64,000 nt of DNA from Patiria pectinifera. Its lineage: Eukaryota > Echinodermata > Asteroidea > Valvatida > Asterinidae. The DNA is taken from NCBI GenBank assembly GCA_029964075.1, contig CM057149.1, forward strand, positions 18,056,197-18,120,196, written 5' to 3'. Under the pieces are notes generated by a model. That model was not told the origin of the DNA and did no database searches. It saw nothing but the letters and a program-made list of their open reading frames with translations. This document shows, piece after piece, positions 37,686 through 50,109 of this stretch. The position numbers and the translations under genes were made by a program. Numbering within the stretch: position 1 is the first letter of the stretch; the number at the start of each line of letters is the position of its first letter.

Positions 37686-38223
37686 GTACTTCATAGAACT
37701 TATTCACGAGGAAGTCATTTTCGATCGTGTTCCCTGAATCTATTTTATACAATTGTAAAGTGTTGAATGGAATGATGCCAGACTATTTAATGAACGGAGT
37801 GCGTTTCAAGCCTCACTTTCTTTCTTGTTTATAATGTGGCTTAAAACATTCGGGTATATGTTTAATCACAAATTTCAAATCGTTCGTTAGAGCAGACTGT
37901 TATTAATTTGTAATAAACTTTCATTTCATTGTTTTCATTTCTACTCGCAAGTTCCATGAACTGAAGAGTTTACCTCCCTTTCAATTTCATATGGCCAACT
38001 ATAAGTAAAGTCTACTGTGAGCAGTGTGCATCTCACATCAAACTACATGTATTGAGCTGTAGATGTGTGTGCCTATACTGCAATAAGCAGACAAAATTGT
38101 GGTATAATTGCCAAGGTTTTTTTCGAGCCGCACACGCATCCCGTACGCCCATCATATCACGGTACAAATAGATATGATACGATAATGGAAGTCGTATTCG
38201 GCACGGAAAAAGTTACCGATTAC

Positions 38224-38485
38224 CAGACTTGTATTCGAGTCACCAACCATCGAGTCCGAGTCCGAGTCACCTTTCCCGAGTCCGAGTCCCGATTCATGCA
38301 GGTCGAGTCCGAGTCCGAGTCCCGAGTCATGCAGGTCGAGTCCGAGTCACCAGTCACAAAGGTCGAGTCCAAGTCACGAGTCCCGAGTCATGCAGGTCGA
38401 GTCCGAGTCCGAGTCCCGAGTCATGCAGATCGAGTCAAAGTCCGAGTCACCAGTCAAAAAGGTCGAGTCCGAGTCCGAGTCACCT
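38224..38485 (+). repeat. GAGTCC-rich tract with one hAT-like terminus
   Basis: Begins CAGACTTGTATTCGAGTCAC, the same terminus as the element at 20762, then runs through repeated CGAGTCCGAGTC with CATGCAGGT spacers on one strand only. The opposite terminus is not visible, so either the element is truncated or the repeat has expanded past it. A smaller tract follows at 38845-38911. Confidence 0.7.
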
Positions 38486-38844
38486 TTAATATATATTGGA
38501 AATAAATTTCGAGGTATTGCTAAAACCTCACAGTGTTCCATTTTTCACAGCTTTTCTCTCGTTTGATTAACTGGAAATCCGTGTATAACCATAAGGCAAG
38601 GCACCGTTGTCTGGAAAAGATAATCTGGTACCAAACACTATCAAGCTTGCATTTACGCAATATCAAATTTGGACGCTGGGATACATGTTTTGATACATTG
38701 ATTTCCCAAATTAATGCCTACATGTGTCGGAAACAAGCCAGTCGCACGCACAGACTGTATCGCTTGCTCAGGAGAGGATGTCTTCAAAATAATTCGTTAT
38801 TATATTGTTGGGGGGAAAAAAGAAAAGTGATTCGTGATCATTTT

Positions 38845-38911
38845 GATCGAGTCCCAAGTTGCACAGGTCGAGTCCGAGTCCAAGTCCGAGTCCGCAGGGT
38901 CGAGTCCGAAG
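38845..38911 (+). repeat. Short GAGTCC-rich tract
   Basis: GATCGAGTCCCAAGTTGCAC followed by CAGGTCGAGTCCGAGTCC and similar units. It has the same orientation as the tract at 38224-38485 and may be the far part of the same interrupted element. Confidence 0.65.
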
Positions 38912-41900
38912 CAAGGAAAACAGCTCCATATTTTTGGCTGTTCCTCAAAAGGTCTGTTCGTGCAAACGTGGCCTAGCCCACGGCTTTCGTCATCTTAATC
39001 CATCCCGCGTCCAGCCGCCCACAACCTCTGATGAATCGTCGTCCAACTTAAACACGCCCTTCTAAATCCCAAATCAATCAGTCAGTCTGGTAAACCGAAA
39101 TCGGTCAAATCGTGGACACCGACTACTCAGACCTGCGTGTTCGTGTCGTAAGTTGTGATGAAACACAGACTGAAGTCAGACCGTGATTAAGCGTTGTACT
39201 GATGACCCCAAACCGATCCACCACTGTCGGAGTGTAATGACAGTTTGTTGAGTTCGATCCATGTTGAGGGTAAAGGAGCAAATCAGTTCTTTCTAATCTG
39301 TAGCTCACCAACAGGCCCCCTTTTATGCTTTTGATGTCCAATTTTGTAATGTTTACTCTGTAAGATCTTGATTATCAAGTGGAGCATATTGATGTTTGAT
39401 ATATCAGTGTTGTGTTCGTAGAGAAAAGTGCACAAAAATGCAAAATACCCGGTGAGTCGAAAAGAAGGTGACTAAGTTAGAATAAAAATCTTTACAAAAT
39501 ATGTGGCTCGCTCCATTTAATACAAATGACGTAGGAATAAAGTACATGTTATTGACTAGTAACTGTGAACATTTCACGTCATTTGCATACTCTAATCACA
39601 AGTTATCTTTTTAGTAGAAATGACACACAATTTGGCTGTCCACCACTGATCATTTACCGATACGTACCTTTTAAATACAATTAACCATTGGGTTTTCCTA
39701 CCTCCATGAATGAACGAAAACTTGCAGAGGAAAATACCCATCATTTCAGAAAAAAAAATTGATTTGTTCCTCATAATATACAAAACACAAATCTGGCATT
39801 AACTAATGTTTCATTCTTGACTCAAAATGATTAAAATCTCATTTGTATTCGAATATGAGTCATATCTAGTTCTCACTCAGCTGATACAGCTTCAAAGCAT
39901 TTAGCATTCCATTGACAGCTGTGAAATGGGTTCTTTTGGCAAAACACGCATAACGTCTGATAGCATGGATCAATTTCAGTAATCCTTTTTCCACATGAGT
40001 GGAAGAACTTGCTCGTTTAATGTTTCATTGGTGTATCAAATGTCATTGCTTTTTAAGGGAAAAACTAATCAATTCTGGCCACTTTATATTTGCCTCACCC
40101 TGTAGTTTGACATGCATTTAGAGGACTCCATAGTGCTTACTTAGTTTCTTTTGTAAATAAATAACACATCTATAAAATACACGATATACCTAGAACTCTT
40201 TCTGTCGCTGCCACCATTTCACTGTTTACTTTAGGTTTTTTAAATTATCGACAACTACCAAAATATTCAAAAATTTTGCATCGATGTGTTTATATCAAAA
40301 CATTTTCCTCTTTTCTTAAAGACAAAAAGATTGATACAATAATGTAAGGTGAAAAGCAATAGGCAATTTTGTCAAATTATTTGGGGAATTGTTTTCCAAG
40401 TGTATACATTGTCTATCTTCCTACATTTTAAATGAGTCATTGTCATTTGTGCTGGCGGGATATCTGGATAATTCATCAAGCAACAATGCGCCTGATACAT
40501 TTCCGATTCCAACCTTTTTAAACTAAAACCCCTCAAAATCACAACTCTAAAAACCCATCCACGTAAACCCTATCCAGATTTATGAATTCATCCAGTGGCG
40601 TTTAATCATCATAAATTAGGGAGAGAGAGAGAAATCAGAAATTCCCTTCGGGTTTGGCATTATTTTCATAATCGGGACCGCAGGGTGTGCATGGAGTCCC
40701 CAACACTCTGTCCCTCTTGTTATTATTCGTCTGTGCGTAGATTTAATAATGGTCTAGTTTTTTAAGTGCACTGTATGGGAACCTTCACTGTGCTGTAGGC
40801 CTTACACCCGCGCAATAATATCATATTTTGACTCCTGAACCGACAAAGGATCTGTACTTTGTGGCGCTGTGCGGGAGCCATCGTGTGATATGATTATGGA
40901 TGGAAATTGGGTAGGCATATTTGGCCGTGATTTAATACAGATTTGATATTTTGGAGCCAGTTGGCACGCTATATAGGTTGAAAGAAGAATATGAGGCACG
41001 CTATATAGGTTGAAAGAAGAATATGAGATGCGTAGAACACATTGGACAACGGGTACGTTGTAAGAGTTAGAACCAGATTGAAAGACAGTTGTGTTCAGTA
41101 TTGTGGTGAACACATGATGTGCACTCATAACTTTTTTCAACGAGTTTTGGAAGCTAACAAAAATACAGTTTGACTAAAATAGTATGCCTTTCACGGCAGT
41201 CTATAAGTCTATTAATGTGAAAATATTACCGCTGTACCGAGTGCGCATGCTCACGCATCCCCACACAATGACCATGGCATTGTAGCACATGGAATGAACT
41301 CAACAAAGTAAAACTGTATCAGGCAGCTATAGTCTCTCTCTCTCTCTATCTCTCTGATGGGGTTGACTTTGGACGCATGCGCATAAAAGGGAGAGGGGAT
41401 ATGAAGTATGGCGTCCCAACATTTGACCTCTAGGTCATCACGTGTCATTGGAAACGTGTCAGGGAACGCAATAAGATCGGTGGTTGCATGGATGAATGAC
41501 AGTGGGCGAAGAAAGACTGTCGTACTGGAGGCGAGAAGAAAACGAACGGTTGGTTCTTAATACGGAGATTAATAATGCAGTTAAAGTTTATCTTTTTTGT
41601 CTGAAGAGTCTATGTTGCACCCAAACTTATGACGTCATTTCAAAATCAAAGTTGTTGGACTAAAGAAAACCTGCCCGAGGCATATTTCGGCTAAATGGCG
41701 AACAGCGTACATTATTTTAAGGCCTAATCATGTTATCGACAAATTGTCGACTGTTGGTCGAAAATTTCAAATCAGTTCCAATCTGCAAAGCCGGTGATTC
41801 ACTGTCGATGAAAGCCGGTGTCTGCATCTGGCGTCCAACACGCGTTTCAACTTGTGACACCATTCTTTTGTCTGATTGAAGGCTATGCAATGCAATATTT

Positions 41901-42951
41901 ACTGTAAGAGAAAAGACGACTTGATTATACATATTCTTTACATGTACGACCAAATTTACTAATTTATGTGCCACCTTAGTTGTATGTCAACATGGAAAAC
42001 AGGTGCTGGTAAGAATAAATGAAAAGATTTGCTGAGCAAAACAGGTCACTGGCCTACCTGCCGAAATGTCATGCAATGTAAAATTGCTTTGGACTGCTTC
42101 TCAGCTGATTTTAGTTGAACATAACAAGCAATAATGTCTACTTTGCCCTGGGCAAAGCAAAGGGGAAACTTTTACCCGATGTCCAAATCTCAGGACTGCG
42201 TGTGTTTCAGCTCATGCGCGTTTTGTTTTACTTCATAGCACCGCGCACTCACATGCGAAATTGAGCATCAAACAGACAACTTTTGACCCTCGTGTGTACC
42301 GTACAGGACATAGTGTTTTAGCGAAAGGTCCATGGACAGGATTACAAAACCTCCCCAACCACGGTTGAGAGTTAGAGAAGTGACCGGTCATTTCCGCACG
42401 CTCTCCATCACACAACTATTGATCCAACAGCGTGTCTCGGGGGCGACCGTGTATAAGAGTCGCTGACGGAGCCGGGGCACACGGCACGTCCGAACCCCTG
42501 ACAGATATCCCCCTGGGTAACGGCAGACGTGAACTTGTATATCCTGGAGCCCGGAGGATGCAACTAACCGGGGAGACACGGGCACATCCAAGGAGACTTT
42601 CTGCGTGTCATCCGGATTTTTTTCTTGACGACCGTGCATCTTAAAGACTTCACGACTGTTTCGTGTATGCCTGTGTATAAAGAAATGTCATAATAATCCC
42701 TACATCGTGTTTTGTTTTTGTCAAATTACTTATCTGAGGGCCTGAAGGCTTCTGCCTTAATATTTATGTTAAGAAATACATTTGAAATACATTTCAACAA
42801 ACAACATCTGTTTCTATATTATATTGCGTTTCACTGTGGATTCATCAACTACTGTTTTCCACGTCTAAGTAAAAAGACTATTGTCACGCAGCTGTGACTT
42901 TTTTTTTAGGGATCTACGGCTGTTTCGTGCCAGCGAGAGATCTCGAGTATC
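38912..42951. other. Non-coding stretch, no gene seen
   Basis: Contains the 32-bp tandem duplication, CT-rich microsatellite (41335-41355), one perfect CRE (41630-41637) and a faint shared block, GCAAAACAGGTCACTGGC near 42037, with 14425-14460 that suggests an old repeat. Confidence 0.5.
40963..41026 (+). repeat. Perfect 32-bp tandem duplication
   Basis: A unit beginning GGCACGCTATATAGGTTG and ending AAGAATATGA occurs twice without a spacer or mismatch. It is likely a recent slippage or repair event. Confidence 0.95.
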
Positions 42952-42960
42952 AAACGTAAG

Positions 42961-43673
42961 TAGTCTGGTTCCCAGACCAAAAGATTCTGACTATTCCTGA
43001 TGAATCTTAGGTCAGGCCGCCTCCGTGGCTAAAAATAAACATGACGACATTGATGGCCCCTTTTTCAAAGCTCGGCTTTGTTTCCGATTTCGCTTTATCA
43101 CTTTTAGCTTTTAATGTTCTGATCATTTTTTTAAATTAATCACTTGCTTCGTAATATCATACAGTTATGATAATACAGTTTGATGTTTCTGTAAGATAAC
43201 ATTGACTAATGTTTATCTGGAATCTTCAAAATTTAGGCACCCAAATAGCACCGTTAGCAGGCGGAGCCGAATGTAGACCGAGTTTTGGAAAATCTCGGTA
43301 ACGGTCGTCAAATTCAAAATTGTACATGACGCAGCAAAAAGTTCGCCCATACGATCCGAGTATATTTGATGCACAAAATCGTCGTTGAATTTCAAGTTTT
43401 TTAAAATGAAAGAAAATGAATATTTATTATCAACTCATTTAAAAAAATTAATAAGCAATTAGCAGTTAATTTTTTGTGGTTTCCGGAAATACTCGGGCGC
43501 TATCCGATTGTCGACGAAAAGAATTCGGCAAACTTCGGAAATTTTTGGAAAAAGGAGGAATTCCTCCCGTTTTAGTCACATGGCGTAAATTATAATACAA
43601 TGTATTACCGGAGGCTACCGGACCTAAGATTCATCAGGAATAGTCAGAATCTTTTGGTCTGGGAACCAGACTA
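42961..43673. mobile_element. 713-bp non-autonomous DNA transposon, perfect 53-bp inverted ends, 9-bp target duplication
   Basis: The first 53 bases (starting TAGTCTGGTTCCCAGACC, ending CTTAGGTC) are matched without error by the reverse complement of 43621-43673. AAACGTAAG lies on both sides (42952-42960 and 43674-43682), a perfect 9-bp target duplication. Nine bases is the hallmark of Mutator-like (MULE) elements, which is the best guess. The terminus itself contains a short palindrome (GTCTGG/CCAGAC). The interior is AT-rich with no transposase frame. Identical arms and duplication suggest a young insertion. Confidence 0.92.
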
Positions 43674-44809
43674 AAACGTAAGCTGTGCGCTTTCTTTATT
43701 TAGATAAACTTTTCAAATCCTTTTTTTTTATCTCCGTGTTTTTGAAACCGATGAAGTTACTAAAATAAATGTTATATTACAAAGCTATTTTCAATTCCGT
43801 AACATTTTTGTGGAAACCAAACAGCCTTTGTGTACAATGTTATGTACGTACTATTATGCCAGCCATGTTCATTCTGTGCAGTTGCTGTTGATTTATATTA
43901 CAGCATGTTCCGCAGTATGGGACACTCTTTTTCAAGCCACATTTTTTTCAGGCCACATCTCATGTCATTTTAAGAAACCCAAGTTTTATTATTAAGTCTC
44001 CGCGAGGATTTTTCCATGCGAGTCACAATAAACTCTCTGTTGGACTGTGAATTATGAGCGAACGGCGGTGACTTTTTTGTAGCTGCACCGCCGCGGGAAT
44101 CGAAACCGAACCCCGGCTAGGCCCCCAAGGGTTAGTGACATTTGGGCGTGCGGCTGGCATGGAATGCGCGCTTTTTCCTGATCCCATATTACAAGGTCAT
44201 GTTCAGGAGAGACGGAGTTCTGAAAGGAGTTAGCCTCGTTTCCAGTCTCACTCGACTTCTACTGTGAATTGTACCGGACTGTATACACAGTGAACCAAAT
44301 ACATGTACTTGCGACATTGCGGCTGAACTTGTGATTATAAAGATAACAATACCAACTTTGGGGTTTTTAGTTTCGTATGGTGATGCCTTGGCCGATAGAG
44401 CAGCCCAAAGACTGGGCCTTCCTGACTTCTAAGCAGACGCCGACTTGAACAACGTCTACGCCGTTAATCGAAACCAATGCAGCGGGTGCTTTTCGTGAAA
44501 AAAAGTTTTCTGTAAACAAAAATAGAAACAGAGCTTTGAAGTTCAAGGAATGTGCAATTAAAGGGGTTTAACGTACTTGGCTTGCTGATCACTGTTTTTA
44601 CATGTATCGTATACGGACAGTGTTGTTTCAGAGCCCTGTGCCGATGCATAACAGTTTTGTTTCTGTGTCCGAAGTTATGAAAGTGCGACAATCTCAGTCT
44701 CGGCCGGGCCTTGAAGTTAAGCTTTACATTGCTAAACATCTTCAGTAGTTGCTCCATAGTCGTATGTCTTTAATGTGGGCTATACTTCACATGAGGTCGT
44801 GAGGCAGTG

Positions 44810-45900
44810 TATGGGCGGCCATTAGGGCAAAAAAGACAAAAACAAAAATAAAACAAAACTACAAAAATAAATGAAAACACACAGAAATAAACGAACAACT
44901 CAGAAATAAACGAATATAACTCAGAAATAAACGAACAACTCAGATATAAACGAACAATTCAGAAATAAACAAACAATTCAGGAATAAACAAATATAACTC
45001 AGAAATAAACGAACAACTCAGAAATAAACGAACAACTCAAAAATAAAGGAACAACTCAAAAATAAACAAACAACTCAGAAATAAACTAACAACTCAAAAA
45101 TAAACGAACAACTCAAAAATAAACGAACAACTCAGAAATAAACGTACAACTCCGAAATATTAAACGAACAACTCAGAAATAAACGAACAACTCAGAAATA
45201 AACGAACAACTCCAAAATAAACCATTAACGCAGAATTAAACGATCAACTCAGAAATAAACGATCAACTCAGAAATATATACGAACTCAGAAATAAACGAA
45301 CAACTCAGAAATAAACGAAGAACTCAGAAATAAACGAACAACATCCCCAGGGTGTCGAGCAGCAGTACGCGCCCACCATGTACCATGCAGTACAGCTAGC
45401 TACAGTACGACATAATGTTTACCGCGGCATCAAAATGGCGGACACCTTGCATCGCTTAAAAAAACGTAAGGTAAAAATGTAGTGATTTTTCGTCGACAAC
45501 CTCCAAAGCCAGAAAGAAGTCTATGCGAAAGGTAAGCCTGGGATGCATTTTATTTTTTATGATGAAAAACGTTGACTTTGTTAACGTGTACCATTGCATT
45601 CCGTCATGTTTAGTCTGTACGTCCATGTACGAACGGTATGCCAATGCCGGCCGGGTTTGGCCACATGTACTGGGCTGGGATGGCGCGGCGTGGCACTGCG
45701 CCATGTCTACGGTGGTCAGACTGGAAAGAATTCCATATACGTACGCCACTAGTTTTTCCCTGCAATGACTTAGTACTAGTAGTAGCCCCCAGAAAGCGGT
45801 GAACATGTCCTAAAAAGTGATATTTAGCAGGGAAAATATTGAAATATTTAGTGAGAAAACACATAATTTTTTCAGACCAGTCTCATCATACTGGTTTGTA
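44810..45900 (+). repeat. Left terminal inverted repeat of the 6.7-kb foldback element
   Basis: Matches 50468-51480 in reverse complement. Shared landmarks in order: TATGGGCGGCCATTAGGGC, the 19-bp array, CATCCCCAGGGTGTCGAGCA, GCGCCCACCATGTACCAT, TCTATGCGAAAGGTAAGCCT, GGCCGGGTTTGGCCAC, and finally ACCAGTCTCAT. Small insertions and deletions separate the arms, including an AAAATGGCGG block (45432-45441) kept only on the left. The two arms have therefore diverged for some time since they were made identical. Confidence 0.85.
44875..45346 (+). repeat. 19-bp tandem repeat array (left arm), about 24 copies
   Basis: Unit CAGAAATAAACGAACAACT with scattered variants (AAAAATAAACG, GATCAACT, TATAACT). 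It lies in the outer part of the left inverted repeat. The unit has no coding sense because every frame is interrupted or low in complexity. Confidence 0.92.
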
Positions 45901-45957
45901 ACTACTGTGTGAAGTAACGTCCATCTAGACATGGAGGTAGACTAAGGAATTCTTTCC
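45723..45957 (+). mobile_element. Small MITE, family 3, copy A
   Basis: Starts GGAAAGAATTCCATATA and ends GGAATTCTTTCC, so its ends are inverted. The interior shares TTGCAATGAC-type, CAGAAAGCG, AACATGTC and AGCAGGGAAAA blocks with the copy at 48514-48721. It forms the inner end of the left inverted repeat. Confidence 0.6.
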
Positions 45958-46176
45958 CCGGACGGGCATGGTCCATATGTCTTGTTTATTTTTTGAGCAT
46001 TTTGCCGCTATAAAGATCAAACGACTTCCGCGACTCTAAAATTTTATTCACAATTTTAATAAAAGAGACTTTTTACCCATTATTTTTCAGTTCGAGTTGA
46101 TTTTTTTAAGTATCTTTACGCAACATTTTTTACAAACGCAAAAGCCCCCTAGCCCCCCCTAGTACTAGTATTAATG

Positions 46177-46218
46177 TTGAACGCGATCTGTTGAGCGCGA
46201 TCTGTTGAGCGCGATCTG
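46177..46218 (+). repeat. 14-bp tandem repeat, three copies
   Basis: TTGAGCGCGATCTG is repeated three times (first copy with A for G), followed by a partial fourth. It lies inside the foldback element. Confidence 0.9.
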
Positions 46219-46863
46219 TCGATTGCGCTGCCACCAGTCGAACCGCTTCTCAAATACGCCATTGACATGGTTAGTTAACTGTTTAGCCTGAAATACTCAG
46301 TGAACCCCAAATAAACTGGGAACTGCTGTGTGCACATTGCATTATTTTGGTGACCCACAGAAAATATCATGCATTTTGTGTTTTGAAGCAGAGAAAATGA
46401 AGGGAAAAAATGAATTGGATTTACTTAAACAAAATCAGCAGTTTATATCAGTTCTCTTTGGTTCCACTGGTTGCACAGGGTACAAGGGTAATGGTAGTAA
46501 TCCGAATAGGATGTCAGCATGATGATTAATTTGTAACTCTCAAATTTTGGTTTCAGGACAATTCTAAACATGGAAGGGAAGCCTGTGATGAAGCAAGATC
46601 CTGCCGAGAAGCAACCATGAAGCGGAAACTACAACTTTGATATGCCTCATTTTCTCATGGGAGCAGACCAAATGCAGCCTCATCAGCTGGTTGAGTTGAG
46701 TCTGTTGCAGTAGCATGTGCAACCGTTAAATGGGAAAACAATGACATTTTCTTGGAAAGGAGGTACCCCTAACCTACAGAAAGCGTTCAAAAAGTGCGCT
46801 GCTATGCTACAATATTTGGCCCTCACTAAATGAAGTAGGCCTAGTTTTTTTGTCTGTGTAGCT

Positions 46864-46919
46864 TACATGTACATGTACATGTACATGTACATGTACATGT
46901 ACATGTACATGTACATGTA
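46864..46919. repeat. (ACATGT)n microsatellite
   Basis: About nine uninterrupted copies of a six-base unit that is itself a palindrome. Shorter ACATGTACATGT runs recur elsewhere in the window, for example near 1681 and 51775. Confidence 0.97.
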
Positions 46920-48513
46920 GGCCCTACTTTTAGTCTTTGTTGTCACTCCAAGTCTAATCCATGTCACATTTGCAGTTCTACATGTAAATTGTAACTGTGC
47001 AACTTTCGCACACAGAAACTAAAAGAGGTGCTACATTTTATTCTGCAGATATTTGTAAAAAATATTAATTTTAAATAGATACATGCAGTGCTAGATACAT
47101 GTAATGTAGCGGCCAAACTCAGATTCTTCTTTTTGCCTAGTAGTGAGGGCACTGTACCAGAAAGACAATAACCAAGTGCTCCATAGCAACATAGCTTTAG
47201 CATTGTGGAGTTTGCAACTTGTGTGTTAAATTCTTCGCCCAAAGCAATAATCACGCTGTTTACTGTTAAACAATTTCTATAAATTATTTAGTGATTAGTG
47301 TGATATTTTAGTACCGTTTTATAAGCCTAAAAGTTGCATTTTCAACGCATTTGTTGGTTGCATAGTCACGGTATTGTGGAACCTGTTAAAAGCACATGTA
47401 CTGCAGGTCGAGATTTATACAGGGTGTACATAAACCCTTCTTGCATTTAGACATCAGTATTCTTTAAATGTGGAGTAGCTAGTATAAATGCAAATTGTTG
47501 GACTGACACTGGATTTAGGTCAAAGTAGATACACTCACTCCATGTACATTGTAGGGGTCTACATGTGTATTTACATAAACATTGCTTTGGACATGTGTGT
47601 GCATGTGTTTGGAACATGTATGTGATATGTAATGAGCTAATTCTGTTAGAATAAGGTTACACAAACACTGGGTAATTTGTTGTAACAAATACATACATTT
47701 TATTTTCTATTTTATTGTAGTCAATCTGTGCCTGACATCATGTACCACTACAAAACTGTATCAGGAGAAGTTGTGTTACACAGTAAAGTTTCTGGATCTC
47801 CAGTACAGCATTGTCGTCTTTAATCTTTGGCAGATTCATGTAAATTTTACAGAGAGTTGTGTTAGGAGCCAATCACAAGTTTAAACTGCACACTTCCCCC
47901 CCCCCTCATCCCCCACCCATCATCCCCACCCTCATCCCCCACCCAATTCACCAAATGTCCCATCCTCCAGTGCCTCCGCCCCCACCCCTGTCCCCCTCCT
48001 TTGTCAAACAGATATCAGGATATTCATGGGGACTATCAGAACACTAGAAAAACAGTGACCAAGGTTCACATATATGCCACATAGTTTGCACAAAATTTAG
48101 AATGGTGCACCTTTAGTTCATTTTGTTCAAATGTTTGTGTAATCTCATGAAATGATGTTATAGTGTTACAGGTTGAGCATGGTTAACTTGTGTACATACA
48201 TGATATTTTGAAAAGCACAATTGTATACATTGTATACTTCTCAAAAAAATGTTTACAACACAAGTGATATTAATATAACTGCTAATTTAACATTACAATG
48301 TGTTTTTCTTTTGGATGGGATATTAAAGCAGTGGTTTTAATTAACTTGTGAAATGTGAATTGTACTTTTTTCAGGCAATTTCTTTAAGTTACACACAAAT
48401 AATGCTTGCCCCAGTCTAGTACAATGCAATAAATTAAAACTCAAGAGTGGAAGGAAACCTTAAAATGTTGTTTAAAAAATCCTTCTACTAAATAAACATA
48501 ACAAGAACATGTA

Positions 48514-48721
48514 GGAAAGAATTCCATATAGGGACGTCAATAATTTTTTCTTGCAATGACCTACCAGCCATCAGAAAGCGATAACATGTCGTAAAAAGTC
48601 AAATATAGCAGGGAAAACATTGAAGAATTTTGTGAGAAAACAGAAATGCTCAGACCACTCTCAAAGTTGTATACAGGGTCTCAAGTGACGTCTGTATGTG
48701 GAATTCTATCCAAAATGTGGA
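48514..48721 (+). mobile_element. Small MITE, family 3, copy B
   Basis: Starts GGAAAGAATTCCATATAGGG followed by GACGTC and ends GACGTCTGTATGTGGAATTC then TATCC, giving inverted ends of about 30 bases with mismatches. It aligns along its length, same orientation, with 45723-45957. It lies free in the middle of the large element. Confidence 0.65.
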
Positions 48722-49121
48722 CTGCCGTATAACAGATAACATTCAGTCTCTGAAGTTGGAAAACCAAACTTGATGAAATACATGCAATCCTTGTACAGAT
48801 ACATGTTAAGTTGCTCCTATTCTTAATGACACATTTAGCTCAGTAGATAACAAATTGCTTAGTAGATAAATGTATTTCACCTAAAATTGCACTAACTATT
48901 CATAGAAAAGTATAGATTTTTAAAGATGACTAAAAAGTCTGCAATTTGTTGACAAAAATGTTAATGTCAAAAATATAATTGTAATAACATGTACATGCAC
49001 ATGCACTTTTACTCTTTGAACTAGAGCAATCACATTTATGACAAGACCAATTAACTAGTTTTGCCAAATAAAATTTGTGGGAGGTGTCTTGATAAAAATT
49101 GCAAACCCTGGGATAAAGGGT

Positions 49122-49159
49122 AAAACATTGACCTTTATGAAAAACATTGACCTTTATGA
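49122..49159 (+). repeat. 19-bp perfect tandem duplication
   Basis: AAAACATTGACCTTTATGA occurs twice in immediate succession inside the foldback element. Confidence 0.95.
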
Positions 49160-49221
49160 AATTGGAGAATCCTCAATGGTTTCAAAAATGCCTCAATGAA
49201 TGAAATATGTACATTTTTGTA

Positions 49222-49554
49222 CTATAAGCACATCGCTGTGGCATTGGTGAAAATTCGAAGGTCACAACAAGGCACTCCTACAACTGCCATCTGCATCTTC
49301 ACTGACTTGGTAAAACTCGATTTCTCCTTCGTCATGGGTTTTGATTCCTTCAGTTGCAGAGGAAAGTTGCAGTCCTTTTTGGCTAGAATCACTTCCTTTA
49401 GTGTCACCTCTCTCAACCTTGACTGACTGTTCACCTCAATAAGTCTTCAGACAAAATCCTCAATGACAACATGGACAGGGGTTGCAGCAAGTTCCAAACT
49501 AATTGAATCCTCTGCATAGATGCTCATCAGTATTGCGAGTGAACTTTCTCTCAT
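49222..49554 (-). pseudogene. Decayed YqaJ-type nuclease-like frame inside the foldback element
   Basis: The frame opens at ATG 49554 and is broken by TGA at 49447-49449 and ended by TAG at 49222. The readable parts follow the order of YqaJ/lambda-exonuclease-like domains. LELAATPVHVV sits where the family has a PDG-containing segment, LIEVNSQSRLREVTLKE where it has LIEVKCP followed by a helix, and KMQMAVVGVPCCDLRIFT where it has the QMAVTG..WCDF strand. The catalytic Asp of PDG is replaced (PVH) and the Lys of EVK is Asn, so the copy would be dead even without the stop. Assignment is by motif order only. Such nucleases occur in phages and in some eukaryotic mobile elements. It may be the last trace of an autonomous parent's gene. 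Confidence 0.5.
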
Positions 49555-49757
49555 ACATGTATTTGTGGATTTTCGGGGGTCTTATAATAAAAAAAATCTC
49601 TATAACTTTGACAGTGCATTTGCCATTTTACAAGGTATTCAGGGAGCCGCAGCTACTAGTAGCCAGCTGCTGTCTACATACTTGTATCATGGAGCTAAGA
49701 TCTGGTAGTTCAGCCAGAATTTCAGTCCATACTTGGCATGGGCTGCACATGTGGAAC

Positions 49758-49874
49758 GCATGCAGCACTTATCAGACAAGACTAAAGTTGCTTTCTTTCA
49801 GTTGAGTTTCTGTTGCTTTTCCTTCTGGATCATTGATGTAGCCGTCTTGACCACTGTCCATAATATCCTGCACT
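49758..49874 (-). pseudogene. Possible upstream exon of the element's minus-strand gene
   Basis: On the minus strand a pyrimidine-rich tract ending CTTGTCCCAACAG (AG at 49875-49876) precedes a frame beginning RVQDIMDSGQDGYINDPEGK and closing at a double stop after about 35 codons. Composition and splice-like context resemble a real exon, and it lies just upstream of the YqaJ-like remnant. I do not recognise the peptide. Confidence 0.25.
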
Positions 49875-50109
49875 CTGTTGGGACAAGTAACAAAATATAT
49901 GAAACGGTTTAGCATGAAAAGTTGCCAAAATCTCATCACAAACTCTTTAAGACCAGGCCTACAGAGATGTTAATCAAGTTGTAATTAGGGGACTGATGGT
50001 GGCAGTGTAGAGTAAAATACAGTGCAATCACCTGTCATAAAGCTATCCAGAAAAAGATTTATACCTGGAAATCACCATGACAGTGACCATGGTGACCCTA
50101 TGCACAAAC

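Noticed and set aside
44393..44432. GDALADRAAQRLGLPDF followed by a stop, reminiscent of the end of a retroelement RNase H
   Set aside because: The match is about ten residues long and nothing upstream in the frame resembles reverse transcriptase or RNase H.
44875..45346. Centromeric-type satellite
   Set aside because: The array is the outer arm of a bounded transposon and recurs inverted at the other end.
45456..45806. Overlapping frames in the left arm as a transposase gene
   Set aside because: They are not conserved in the right-arm copy and show no catalytic motifs.
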